From Ruminococcaceae bacterium UBA7217 (GTDB lineage Bacteria > Bacillota > Clostridia > Oscillospirales > Acutalibacteraceae), in NCBI GenBank assembly GCA_002490425.1, contig DKTZ01000004.1, positions 1 through 35,934 of the forward strand: a stretch of DNA of 35,934 nt, read 5' to 3'. Both the position numbers and the translations under genes were made by a program. Every line of letters starts with the position of its first letter. Within the stretch, counting starts at the first letter, position 1. This document shows, one piece after another, positions 16,901 to 24,951 of the stretch. Below the pieces are notes generated by a model. That model was not told where the DNA came from. It was given only the letters and a program-made list of their open reading frames with translations, and ran no database searches.

Positions 16901-18073
16901 GTGAATCAAAATACAATCAATTTATTATTTATTCTGTTACGTTCGGCCGTTTGCGGCACTGAGCTTCAGGAAAGCGAAAAAGCATTATATTCCGACGGGA
17001 TTTTGCCTCAACTGTTTGCACTTTCAAATAAGCACGATGTGGCACACCTTGTGGGCGCCGCTTTAAATGAGAACGGACTTTTGAAAAAAGGCGAACCCTA
17101 TTCAGACAGGTTTCTAAAAAAGATTATGACGGCAGTTTATCACTACGAACAGCTTAATTTTGAACTAAAAAGGCTTTGCGATACTTTAGAAGAAGCCAAA
17201 ATACCGTTTATTCCCCTTAAAGGCTCAGTAATGCGCAAGTATTATAGAGAGCCTTGGATGCGCAACAGCTGTGATATTGATGTTTTAGTACGTCATGAAG
17301 ATTTAGAAAGAGCAATATCGGCTTTAACCGAAAAACTGCAATATATTGAAAAAGAACGGGCAACATACGATGTTCCGCTGTTCAGCCCCGCAGACGAGCA
17401 TATCGAATTGCATTTTGATTTAGTGGAAGAAGGCAGAGCAAAATCGGCCAGTGAGGTACTGAGCTCAGTGTGGGATAATGTTTATCTCCATGAAAATTGC
17501 AGTTACCGTTATGAAATGACTGATGAGTTTTTCTATTTTTATCACATTGCCCATATGGCAAAGCATTTTGAAACCGGCGGATGCGGAATAAGACCGTTTA
17601 TTGACCTTTGGATATTGGATAATCTTGAGAATGTAAATGTGCAAAAGCGTCAGGCTCTGCTGAAAAAAGGCGGACTCGAAAAGTTTGCCGAAGCTTCTCA
17701 AAACCTTTCAAAGGCTTGGTTTTGCGGTGAAGCGGCTGATGAAGTTATAAATCAGATGCAAAATTTTATTTTGTCAGGCGGTATGTTCGGCTCATCTCAA
17801 AACAGAGTCGCTTTACAGCAAACAAAAAAAGGCGGACGGGTAGGATACCTTTTTTCAAGAATTTTTATTCCCTATGACAGACTGCGGCGCTATTATCCAA
17901 TTTTGGAAAAACACCGATGGCTTATGCCGTTTATGCAAATCAGAAGGTGGTTTTGGCTGCTTTTTCGCTCAGATGTTGCAAGCATTGCCAAAAATGAGCT
18001 TAAAGCAAATATGAATATAGAAAAATCCACAGCAAATGAGATGAATGAATTTCTAAATAACGTTGGTTTATAA
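16901..18073 (+). CDS. uncharacterised nucleotidyltransferase-fold protein (NTP_transf_5 type)
   Basis: The 390-residue protein is the last gene of the capsule operon. Its middle part has the pattern of the uncharacterised nucleotidyltransferase family PF14907: an IPFIPLKGSVMRKYY segment followed by NSCDIDVLVRHEDL, where the two Asp of CDIDVLV would bind metal, then IELHFDL as the third carboxylate strand. The last third is helical and basic (RRYYPILEKHRWLMPFMQIRRWFW), suggesting contact with the membrane. Family members occur often in polysaccharide loci, but I know of no established reaction. The GTG at 16901 lies 10 bases after AAGGAG. The longer TTG/GTG starts overlap neuC or the ribosome binding site. 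Confidence 0.72.
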   Translation: MNQNTINLLFILLRSAVCGTELQESEKALYSDGILPQLFALSNKHDVAHLVGAALNENGLLKKGEPYSDRFLKKIMTAVYHYEQLNFELKRLCDTLEEAKIPFIPLKGSVMRKYYREPWMRNSCDIDVLVRHEDLERAISALTEKLQYIEKERATYDVPLFSPADEHIELHFDLVEEGRAKSASEVLSSVWDNVYLHENCSYRYEMTDEFFYFYHIAHMAKHFETGGCGIRPFIDLWILDNLENVNVQKRQALLKKGGLEKFAEASQNLSKAWFCGEAADEVINQMQNFILSGGMFGSSQNRVALQQTKKGGRVGYLFSRIFIPYDRLRRYYPILEKHRWLMPFMQIRRWFWLLFRSDVASIAKNELKANMNIEKSTANEMNEFLNNVGL

Positions 18074-18114
18074 AAAAACGGCAGGTTTTTCCCTGCCGTT
18101 AATTTTTTGTTTTA
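18072..18114. terminator. bidirectional terminator between convergent operons
   Basis: A 9-bp stem (AACGGCAGG with CCTGCCGTT, 18077-18100) is followed on the plus strand by AATTTTTTGTTTT and on the minus strand by seven T residues (complement of 18072-18078). It can stop both the capsule operon and the minus-strand O-acetylation operon. Confidence 0.88.
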
Positions 18115-18129
18115 TTATTCTGTTTTCTG

Positions 18130-19260
18130 TCACATTAAAAGCCATGCTAAATCGGTACTTGTTGAAATATTTTCAGCGCCGAACATAAAGAGTGCTTCCG
18201 TGAAATTTTCCTCTTTTGTAAGCTTATTAAGCGATTTTTTGTAATAACGCAAATCAATCATTACTATTTCTTCGTAATTTTCCGCCGCAAATGTGGCAAA
18301 GCAATGAGCGTAAGAGTCCTTTATCAAAAGCAATTTTTTACCGTTATGTAAGTTTTCGTTGCGTATTCTGACGAAAGCGTGATTACCGTCGAGAAATACG
18401 GGATATTTATCCTTTTCTTCAAAATGAGAATTAAAATAAAGGCTGTCATATTCCTTTATTCCATTGCCGTCGTCAATTGTCACTTTATATTCATTTTTTG
18501 AATCGCACCCGTAAATTTCAACAATATCGCTTTTTGTAAGCCAAAATCCGCTTTTTGAATAGGTTGTTCCGTAAAAGCCGTCTGCACTGTTTAATAATGA
18601 AAAAGATTGTTTTTTGTTACCCGTTACTTTACAAAATTCATCATAAACGAGCATTGACCCTTTACTTGTTAAATGGTGGTCGGTTTTATAATAAATCTGC
18701 ATGTCAGTTTTATTTTTTTCAAAAGCATTTCTCACATCAATGAAATTTGCGTTATTAACCATGTCTTTTACACAGTCAAAAATTGCGCCGTCTTTATATT
18801 CTTTATGATTTAAAGGCAGTTTATCTGAAAGAGTGTAGCCTGCCTGAGGAATAACAATCACGCTTGACTGAAGATTTGTCCTGTCAATAAATTTTTCGAT
18901 ATAGCCTGCGTTTTTTGCGCACTTGCTTTCATCAAATTTTGACGGTACGGTGATAAGGTAGCCGTCTTTTGCTTTGTAAATTCCGTTTTCGCCTGTCTTG
19001 CCGAGAGACAGACCTAAATATGCGTCAATCCCGATAAAAGCGTCCCTAAGCGGAAAACGGTCGGACAGATATTTTTCCAAGCCGTCGGTAAATTTGCCAT
19101 TCATAACCGATTCGTCAGTTATTTCGGGGAATTTTGCCAAGACCCGCTTTTCTTTCTCAGAAAAATCCTTTTTCGGCATTAACACGAGCGCAATTACAAA
19201 TGAGAATATGAATAAAAGAAACACGCACGGAAGTATTCTGTTTTTAGTTTTTTCACTCAT
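18130..19260 (-). CDS. DHHW-family (AlgX/AlgJ-like) membrane-anchored protein, partner of MBOAT
   Basis: The 376-residue protein has an N-terminal signal anchor (about 8-27) and an extracytoplasmic SGNH-like domain. The segment YYKTDHHLTSKG (D194-H195-H196) is the DHHW-type active-site motif of AlgX/AlgJ relatives, and LLLIKDSYAHCF near the C-terminus fits the Ser-containing block of that fold. Such proteins act with an AlgI-type MBOAT to move acetyl groups to an extracellular polysaccharide. The MBOAT gene lies directly upstream with 12 bases between them. ATG 19260 follows AAGGGGTGAG; a GTG nine bases further upstream lies in the ribosome binding site. The specific acceptor polymer is not readable from the sequence. 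Confidence 0.8.
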   Translation of the reverse strand: MSEKTKNRILPCVFLLFIFSFVIALVLMPKKDFSEKEKRVLAKFPEITDESVMNGKFTDGLEKYLSDRFPLRDAFIGIDAYLGLSLGKTGENGIYKAKDGYLITVPSKFDESKCAKNAGYIEKFIDRTNLQSSVIVIPQAGYTLSDKLPLNHKEYKDGAIFDCVKDMVNNANFIDVRNAFEKNKTDMQIYYKTDHHLTSKGSMLVYDEFCKVTGNKKQSFSLLNSADGFYGTTYSKSGFWLTKSDIVEIYGCDSKNEYKVTIDDGNGIKEYDSLYFNSHFEEKDKYPVFLDGNHAFVRIRNENLHNGKKLLLIKDSYAHCFATFAAENYEEIVMIDLRYYKKSLNKLTKEENFTEALFMFGAENISTSTDLAWLLM

Positions 19261-19272
19261 TCTTCTCACCCC

Positions 19273-20670
19273 TTAAAATCTGAAATAAAGGAACGGATTG
19301 TAGCCTGAGCGCACAAGTGACGCTGTACAAAGCGTTAATACCGCTAAAACGGCAACCGCTTCAATAATCGGGAAAAGCTTTGTTTTGTTTAGTTTGAAAT
19401 ATACTTTTCTTATAACCGGTAGCGATGCAAACACACCTATACACAAAACGGGCAGTGACGAAACAATAAAGCTCATTAAGTCTGCGTTTGTTCCCGTTCC
19501 ACCGAAGCCCAACATTCCGCCTAAGTATTTTACAATATCCGACACTGATGAAAAGTCAAAAATTACCCAGCCGATAATTACGAAAAACATAGTGTAAATA
19601 TGTGAAAATACAGACGGCATTTTTTTGAGCAATTTATATGTAAAGAACTTTTCTACAGTCAAAAGCACGCCGAAATATACGCCCCATAAAAGGAAATTCC
19701 AAGACGCTCCGTGCCAAAGGCCTGTAAGCGCCCAAACTATGAAAATATTAAGGCACTGCCTGCCCTTTCCCTTGCGATTGCCGCCGAGAGGAATGTAAAC
19801 ATATTCCCGAAACCAAGTGCCGAGAGAAATGTGCCATCTTCTCCAAAATTCCGTTATGCTCTTTGAAATGTACGGATAGTCAAAATTCTTGACGAAGCTG
19901 AAGCCAAACATATTGCCGAGCCCCCTCGCCATATCGCTGTATCCGCTGAAATCAAAGTAGATCTGCAATGTAAATGCGATTATTCCGACCCAGTGACCGA
20001 GAACGCCTGCGCCGTCCCCTGCAAATTTAAATTCATCCCAAATAATACCCATTTCGTTTGCAATAAGCACCTTTTTGGCAAGACCCAATGCGAAAAGACG
20101 TACACCGCCGCTGAATAATTCAGCCGATTCCCGTCTTTTTGTAAGCTGATTTTCAATATCGACATACCTAACGATCGGGCCTGCAATAAGCTGTGGGAAA
20201 AGCGCTACGAATGTTCCGAAAGAAATAATATTTTTCTGCGGTTTGCAGTTGCCTTTGTAAACGTCAATGACATAAGACATAGTCTGAAAGGTGTAGAACG
20301 AAATGCCTATGGGCAGAGCGATTTGAGGGTCGGGTAAAAATGAAAATACAGGTAAGGCTTTAAGCGTACCCACAATTAAACCTGCATACTTAAAATATCC
20401 TAAAAGGGCAATATTTGCGATTACACAAAAAATGAGTACAGTCTTTGAAGCCTTATTTTTGCCCTGAATTTTGCCTAAAGCTAAACCGCACACATAGTTA
20501 AAAATAATCGAAAAAAGCATCAGCAAAATAAAAACAGGCTCGCCGTAGCCGTAAAAGAACAAGCTGAATACCAAAAGAACAAAATTTCTGAATTTTTTAG
20601 GAACTATGTAATAAATCAGCAAAACCGCCGGAAGAAATCCGAATAAAAAAGGAATACTTGAAAATACCAC
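19273..20670 (-). CDS. MBOAT O-acyltransferase, AlgI/PatA/DltB-like
   Basis: The 465-residue polytopic protein has the MBOAT signature: PIGISFYTFQTMSYVIDVYKG, FPQLIAGPI, FDFSGYSDMARG, ITEFWRRWHISLGTWFREY and the presumed catalytic histidine H320 in GLWHGASWN. These enzymes carry acyl groups across the membrane for O-acetylation of alginate, peptidoglycan or other cell-surface polymers. The DHHW partner gene follows directly. The likely acceptor is a cell-surface polysaccharide such as the product of the convergent operon, but that is inference. Start: GTG 20670, six bases after GGAGGTG; the longer TTG start is inside that site. Confidence 0.88.
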   Translation of the reverse strand: MVFSSIPFLFGFLPAVLLIYYIVPKKFRNFVLLVFSLFFYGYGEPVFILLMLFSIIFNYVCGLALGKIQGKNKASKTVLIFCVIANIALLGYFKYAGLIVGTLKALPVFSFLPDPQIALPIGISFYTFQTMSYVIDVYKGNCKPQKNIISFGTFVALFPQLIAGPIVRYVDIENQLTKRRESAELFSGGVRLFALGLAKKVLIANEMGIIWDEFKFAGDGAGVLGHWVGIIAFTLQIYFDFSGYSDMARGLGNMFGFSFVKNFDYPYISKSITEFWRRWHISLGTWFREYVYIPLGGNRKGKGRQCLNIFIVWALTGLWHGASWNFLLWGVYFGVLLTVEKFFTYKLLKKMPSVFSHIYTMFFVIIGWVIFDFSSVSDIVKYLGGMLGFGGTGTNADLMSFIVSSLPVLCIGVFASLPVIRKVYFKLNKTKLFPIIEAVAVLAVLTLCTASLVRSGYNPFLYFRF

Positions 20671-20681
20671 CCGTTTCACCT

Positions 20682-20715
20682 CCAAAAGAAAAGCGTGCGC
20701 CGAAGGAGCACACGC
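20682..20715 (-). terminator. hairpin with T-rich tail between lipoprotein and MBOAT genes
   Basis: On the minus strand an 8-bp stem (GCGTGTGC with GCGCACGC, one G-T pair, 20693-20715) is followed by TTTTCTTTT and then at once by the MBOAT ribosome binding site. It is either a leaky terminator that lowers MBOAT expression relative to the lipoprotein, or an RNA stability element. It resembles the hairpin at 21315-21335. Confidence 0.6.
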
Positions 20716-20736
20716 AAAACTCGCTAAACTGCAAAT

Positions 20737-21207
20737 TTACTGATTAAATGACTCTTCAAAAATCTTTTCCATCTGTGCGTGCTTGGCGGAAATAAAGAGA
20801 GCTAAATAGTTACCCTTTTCAATTATTTTACATTCCTGTGCAAGGGCATAATTCTCCGCATCATAATTCTGCGACTGAACCTTAACCTCGTCAAGATGCG
20901 AATTTAGTTTTTCGGTAATTCGCAATTTTGCATCTTCATTTACAGCTTTAATAATTATTGCCTCATCGGGAAATGTTCCGTTTAACGTTACAAAACAAAC
21001 TACCTCGGAAATATCTGCTGCGTCAACAGCATAGCGTTCGCAAAAGTTTTCTTTATCTATTTCAAGAGGTTCTTTAAGCTCTAAATCCTCAATAATAGTG
21101 TTTTTTACAGCATTTATATCCATTGTGATTTCAGCCGTTTTTTGTGTGCATGAAGCAAAGGTAAAAATCACAATAAATACAATAATTAAAGACAACGCTT
21201 TTTTCAT
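20737..21207 (-). CDS. DUF4358-like lipoprotein
   Basis: A 156-residue protein with a lipoprotein signal peptide; the lipobox is FASC with Cys at about residue 20. The mature part is a small alpha/beta domain with acidic charge (ISEVVCFVTLNGTFPDEAIIIKA, then a helix with NSHLDEVKVQSQNY). This layout matches DUF4358 lipoproteins, which I recall being found beside MBOAT and DHHW genes in Clostridia. No enzymatic residues are obvious. It is the first gene of a unit that continues to the MBOAT and DHHW genes, and may help the extracytoplasmic acetylation step. The ATG has an AGGAG site at good spacing. Confidence 0.72.
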   Translation of the reverse strand: MKKALSLIIVFIVIFTFASCTQKTAEITMDINAVKNTIIEDLELKEPLEIDKENFCERYAVDAADISEVVCFVTLNGTFPDEAIIIKAVNEDAKLRITEKLNSHLDEVKVQSQNYDAENYALAQECKIIEKGNYLALFISAKHAQMEKIFEESFNQ

Positions 21208-21243
21208 ATTTTACTCCTGTTAAAAATGATAATCTAATTAAAT

Positions 21244-21273
21244 ATTTTACCTCGCACGTCTTTATTTTGTCAA
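21244..21273 (-). promoter_or_regulatory. promoter of the lipoprotein-MBOAT-DHHW operon
   Basis: On the minus strand TTGACA (21268-21273) and TAAAAT (21244-21249) are separated by 18 bases. The -35 is perfect and the -10 matches five of six. The unit therefore has its own start, about 45 bases upstream of the lipoprotein ATG. Confidence 0.75.
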
Positions 21274-21307
21274 TAGCCAAACGGCATATTATGTCGAAAA
21301 AGCAGAT

Positions 21308-21335
21308 AAAAAAACGTGTACCGAAAAGGCACACG
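21308..21335 (-). terminator. rho-independent terminator of the SGNH hydrolase gene
   Basis: Minus-strand stem CGTGTGCC with GGTACACG (one G-T pair, loop TTTTC, 21315-21335) followed by seven T residues. It lies 36 bases after the SGNH stop codon. Confidence 0.8.
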
Positions 21336-21370
21336 CATTTAATTTGTCATAATTTGTAAATATATGTTAA

Positions 21371-22321
21371 TTACGGGGTATGAGTTAAAAGATAGTCAAT
21401 CCAAACCTTGCAGCCCGAATTTGTGAAATGAAGCCCCATAAACTCAGGGTCACCGCAATAATCATTATTTAAGCAGCCGTCTTTATCAAGCATTGCCTCA
21501 GCAACATTTACGAAATACCAGCCTCTTTTTTGAGCAAGAGCCGAAAGCTTGCAATTATATTCGTAAATAGTCTTATTGTTAAGCTTACCCTCCTCAGGGA
21601 CAGACGACTTACTGCCGTTTATGAGAGGAGTTACTGACTGAACGTAAATTTGAACATTTGGATTTTTTGTCAAAATTCTGTTACAAAACTCTTCAAAATT
21701 CTTTATTCCGTTGTTAACTCCTACAGATGTAATATCATTCATACCGAGCATTATATAAACCTTTTTTATATCCGACATCTGCGAAATAGAATCCTCAACC
21801 TTTTGCTTTTTGCCGTTGTAGCTCGGATGAACTGAATTATCGCTGACATCCCAAAGTGCGTTAGTGGCACTCAAACTCCCTGCCGTGAGGAACTGCGCCT
21901 TGCCGAGCCTGTCAACCGACGCTTCGTACATTGTAAGCTTTACGCTGACGGAATCTCCTACAAAAACTGCATCGTCAAACCAACTTCCCGATACGGCATC
22001 CTTTTGAGGAAGCGCACCGTCAATTTTATAAAAAGAATAATACGTAAAATCGGTGCTCGGCTTGTACTGCTCTGTCGGCTTAGGCTTCGCAGTTGTCGGA
22101 GCTGAGGTCGCAGACTCAGTTTGCGATTCCGTAACCGCTGCTGATGCTGTGGGTGCTGCTGTTTGGCTTATTTCGCCTGTTGAAGCGGAACTATTCTCCC
22201 CTTTTACGGGTGACGCTTTTTTATTTCTTTTTATAACTATTACAGCCGAAACGGTAATGCAAATGCATAAAAACACCGAAACTGCGGCTATGATTATTTT
22301 TTTATATTTTTTCATCTTCAT
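21371..22321 (-). CDS. secreted SGNH/GDSL hydrolase with signal anchor and Thr/Ser/Ala linker
   Basis: The 316-residue protein has an N-terminal membrane segment (about 8-30), a low-complexity Ser/Thr/Ala/Pro linker (about 40-90) and a C-terminal SGNH domain. Block I is VFVGDSVSVKL with nucleophile S124, block III is IMLGMND, and the C-terminal block is DPEFMGLHFTNSG carrying the catalytic His. It should act outside the membrane as an esterase, perhaps removing acyl groups from surface glycans. Its location between a glycosidase and the O-acetylation unit fits that idea but does not prove it. ATG 22321 lies 12 bases after GGAG, a little long; ATG 22315 is an alternative. Confidence 0.8.
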   Translation of the reverse strand: MKMKKYKKIIIAAVSVFLCICITVSAVIVIKRNKKASPVKGENSSASTGEISQTAAPTASAAVTESQTESATSAPTTAKPKPTEQYKPSTDFTYYSFYKIDGALPQKDAVSGSWFDDAVFVGDSVSVKLTMYEASVDRLGKAQFLTAGSLSATNALWDVSDNSVHPSYNGKKQKVEDSISQMSDIKKVYIMLGMNDITSVGVNNGIKNFEEFCNRILTKNPNVQIYVQSVTPLINGSKSSVPEEGKLNNKTIYEYNCKLSALAQKRGWYFVNVAEAMLDKDGCLNNDYCGDPEFMGLHFTNSGCKVWIDYLLTHTP

Positions 22322-22359
22322 TATTGTGCTGTGCTCCAAAAATTTAGGTTCGGATACTA

Positions 22360-22387
22360 ATTATACACTAAAAAACGACATTTTCAA
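22360..22387 (-). promoter_or_regulatory. promoter of the SGNH hydrolase gene
   Basis: Minus-strand TTGAAA (22382-22387), 16-base spacer and perfect TATAAT (22360-22365), about 30 bases upstream of the ribosome binding site. With terminators on both sides the gene appears to be its own transcription unit. Confidence 0.75.
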
Positions 22388-22425
22388 TAGCTGTGACGAT
22401 GAAATACAAGAAAATTTTTTCCTCT

Positions 22426-22460
22426 GAAAAATAAAAAGATCTGACGGCAAAATCAGCTCT
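22426..22460 (-). terminator. rho-independent terminator of the amidase-GH110 unit
   Basis: Minus-strand AGAGCTGA pairs with TCAGATCT (one mismatch) at 22437-22460, followed by TTTTTATTTTT. It lies just after the GH110 stop codon. Confidence 0.72.
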
Positions 22461-22481
22461 AAAAATACTGTTTAACAAAGT

Positions 22482-24107
22482 TTATTTTACTGTTACATTT
22501 TCGCAGTTTTCAGTTTTTATAAGCTCGGGAGCAAACAGAACCTTATTGTCAAGGAACTGTAAATCCGAAGAAGATTTTGCATAGAAGCACACTTGTTCAC
22601 ATTTCTTAAACGTATTGTTTAAAACCTTAATATTTTTATGAACAGCACCTGCGTGAATCGAGTTTTCGGGTTTAATCATTATTCCGTGCTCGCCGCAATA
22701 TTCAAAAATATTGTTTTGCACGGTCACATCGGTACACATTCCGCTTTCATACCAGCTTGACGCATCGTCCGACAAAAGAATACCGCTCATAAAATTGCAG
22801 TAAAAATGGTTGTCCTCAATCACCGTTTTTCCACGGTTGGTAATTAAAAGCCCTCTTGTTACAATTCGGTGTATTTCATTACGTGCAAATGTAAGACTTG
22901 GGCAGGCAGAAACATTTTCTATCATTGTGCCCACTTCGGGCATATCACCCGAAAGCGTCAGCTCAACCGTCGTTTCGTCAATAAGAACGGAAGAAGCTAC
23001 CTTACTTTCCCCTGTTTGCAACAAAGTCTTTTTGTCAATAAATGCGGCAATATCTCCGCCTCTGAACGGATTGTAGCCGTGAGACTGCGGGTGCATAAAT
23101 TTAACATACGCTTTATTTCCGTTTACTCTGTCAACTTTAAAATGGAATCCATGACAGTTAAGGCAGTCATCGCCTGCACCGTCAAATTTGCAGTCCGTAA
23201 TCTTAAATTCACCTCTGCAAAGGCAAGCCTGCACAAAATCGGCAACAGACGTTACAAAATAACCTTTTTTCGGCGTTAAATCAAGCTTTTTAAGATAAAT
23301 ATTTTCAGAGCACTGTGCGACTACTGCCAAAGAATAATTGAAATGCTGAGCAATATTTTCGACAGTAACATTTTTGCTGTTATCAATAAAAATTCCTGCG
23401 TACTGACGGCGGTTGTCGAAAAGGTAATACAAATCCCCTGCATTAAAACTGTTAGTTGAAATATAATATGCTCTCAAGGTCTTTTTGTCGGTCATTTTAA
23501 GCTTTAAGGCAGTTGCCAACGGGTGCCTCGCACGAACATTTTCTTCTCTGTTTTCACCCGATACTTTATTTACCCACCAGCAGACCTTTGCCTTGGACTT
23601 TATATCCGCTTCAAAGCCGTCTCCCTTATAAATAACAGTACCTTTTTTGAATGTAAAATCTTCATTTTCGTCAAGCTCAAAATCTACATAGTGTTTGCCC
23701 TTTGCGGCAACCTTAATCTGATGAAAATCAGGCTTGTCTGTATTTAAGGTAAGATTTTTGAGGACTAAATTTTCACAGTTTGATATAACGCAGTTCGTCA
23801 TTTTTCCGCTGAGTACAAATTCCGCTCCGCCGCCGTCTACCGTTAGGTTTTTTATACCTTCAAAGTAAAAAGCAGCGGGTGCTTCGTGCGGTGTTTCCTT
23901 TCGGGAATACTCCCTGTCGCCTGCTGTATTGGTGATGTAAAGCATATGCTTTTTAACGCTGTCCGCTTTTATGTAATAAGTGCCTTTCTCAAAGCGCAGA
24001 AGTTTTTCCTCCGAATCACGGGGAATACTTTCTATAAGCTTTTCAAGCTTTTCACCGCATTCTGTTCCCGGTAAAATGCCAAAGTCCCATACGTTAAATT
24101 CTTTCAT
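22482..24107 (-). CDS. GH110-type alpha-1,3-galactosidase (right-handed beta-helix), no signal peptide
   Basis: The 541-residue protein is a right-handed beta-helix with many short strand repeats (NLTVDGG, NLVLKNLTL, NVTVENI, FKITDCKF, TVIEDNHF, DVTVQNNIF, NIKVLNNTF). Three aspartates sit at the spacing known for GH110 active sites: D290 (SVADFVQ), then D313-D314 (GAGDDCLN) followed by a CHGFHFKV segment. GH110 enzymes invert and cleave terminal alpha-1,3-galactose, including that of blood group B. There is no signal peptide or membrane helix, so the enzyme should act in the cytoplasm on imported oligosaccharides. It overlaps or abuts the amidase gene. ATG 24107 is 7 bases after GGAG; ATG 24113 overlaps the amidase stop by four bases but is too near the site. 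Confidence 0.78.
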   Translation of the reverse strand: MKEFNVWDFGILPGTECGEKLEKLIESIPRDSEEKLLRFEKGTYYIKADSVKKHMLYITNTAGDREYSRKETPHEAPAAFYFEGIKNLTVDGGGAEFVLSGKMTNCVISNCENLVLKNLTLNTDKPDFHQIKVAAKGKHYVDFELDENEDFTFKKGTVIYKGDGFEADIKSKAKVCWWVNKVSGENREENVRARHPLATALKLKMTDKKTLRAYYISTNSFNAGDLYYLFDNRRQYAGIFIDNSKNVTVENIAQHFNYSLAVVAQCSENIYLKKLDLTPKKGYFVTSVADFVQACLCRGEFKITDCKFDGAGDDCLNCHGFHFKVDRVNGNKAYVKFMHPQSHGYNPFRGGDIAAFIDKKTLLQTGESKVASSVLIDETTVELTLSGDMPEVGTMIENVSACPSLTFARNEIHRIVTRGLLITNRGKTVIEDNHFYCNFMSGILLSDDASSWYESGMCTDVTVQNNIFEYCGEHGIMIKPENSIHAGAVHKNIKVLNNTFKKCEQVCFYAKSSSDLQFLDNKVLFAPELIKTENCENVTVK

Positions 24108-24109
24108 TT

Positions 24110-24820
24110 TCATTCTCCGTTCATTTCAAGTAAAGTCATTTCTATTCCGTCAGCGATTGACAATGCCAAATCCCCGATTTTTTCATCAAACATTGCGTTG
24201 TCGTCTGAACTTGTAACAAATCCTATTTCAGCAAGCACCGAGGGCATTTTTGAGCAACGGTTAACGTAATAATTTTTATTTGCGCCCTCACGGTAGCCCG
24301 TGTGAATACCTCTTGACGTGTCCGCACCCATATTTTCAAGGCTTTGCAATATGTTTTCCGCAAGCAATCTGTCATCGGAAGGATTTTTACTGTGAATCCA
24401 CATTTCGCATCCCCGCCCCGTACCTGAGGACGAATTTCGGTGAATTGAAACAAAAAGAGCCGCTTTTGACTTATTAGCTGTTTTGCACCTGTCTTCAAGT
24501 GAAATATCTGTATCCGTTTCCCTTGTCATTACAACGGTGTAGCCTCTGTTTTGCAGCTCATCACGGACAAGCAAGGCAAGGCGCAAATTGTCGTCTTTTT
24601 CGAGCCTTTTACCGTTTTCACCAACAGCCCCCGATTCGTTTCCGCCGTGGCCGGGGTCAATGCAGACTGTCTTAGGGTCAGGCGTAAAATTCAGCTGATT
24701 AAAATAATATACCGCCTCGTCGCCGCCTACCGACAGTAAAGCTATCACCGCAGAAAGAGCTATAACAAAAATTGATGCCAACGGAATTAAAAAATTGAAC
24801 TGCTTACGTTTTATCTTCAT
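24110..24820 (-). CDS. N-acetylmuramoyl-L-alanine amidase (Amidase_3), membrane-anchored, CwlD-like
   Basis: The 236-residue protein has a signal anchor (about 9-31) and a single zinc amidase domain. Zinc ligands are H58 (DPGHGG), E74 (RLEKDDN) and H127 (SIHRNSS), and the catalytic glutamate is E198 (LAEIGF). It cleaves the bond between muramic acid and the stem peptide in peptidoglycan. Size and layout, with no extra binding domains, are like CwlD, which makes muramic lactam in spores, though general autolysins look alike. It is the first gene of its unit, with GGAG about 11 bases upstream of ATG 24820. Confidence 0.88.
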   Translation of the reverse strand: MKIKRKQFNFLIPLASIFVIALSAVIALLSVGGDEAVYYFNQLNFTPDPKTVCIDPGHGGNESGAVGENGKRLEKDDNLRLALLVRDELQNRGYTVVMTRETDTDISLEDRCKTANKSKAALFVSIHRNSSSGTGRGCEMWIHSKNPSDDRLLAENILQSLENMGADTSRGIHTGYREGANKNYYVNRCSKMPSVLAEIGFVTSSDDNAMFDEKIGDLALSIADGIEMTLLEMNGE

Positions 24821-24888
24821 TTTTAGTGCATCTCCGAATAAAATTCACTAAAATATATGCAAGTCTGCACTCTAAATAATACATAATA

Positions 24889-24917
24889 ATTTTAACATAA
24901 AACAATATTAATAGCAA
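24889..24917 (-). promoter_or_regulatory. promoter of the amidase-GH110 unit
   Basis: Minus-strand TTGCTA (24912-24917), 17-base spacer, TAAAAT (24889-24894). It stands back to back with the tmk promoter in a 197-base divergent gap that holds no gene. Confidence 0.5.
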
Positions 24918-24951
24918 GATATTACAAGTTATTAAAATTTGCAAATAAACA

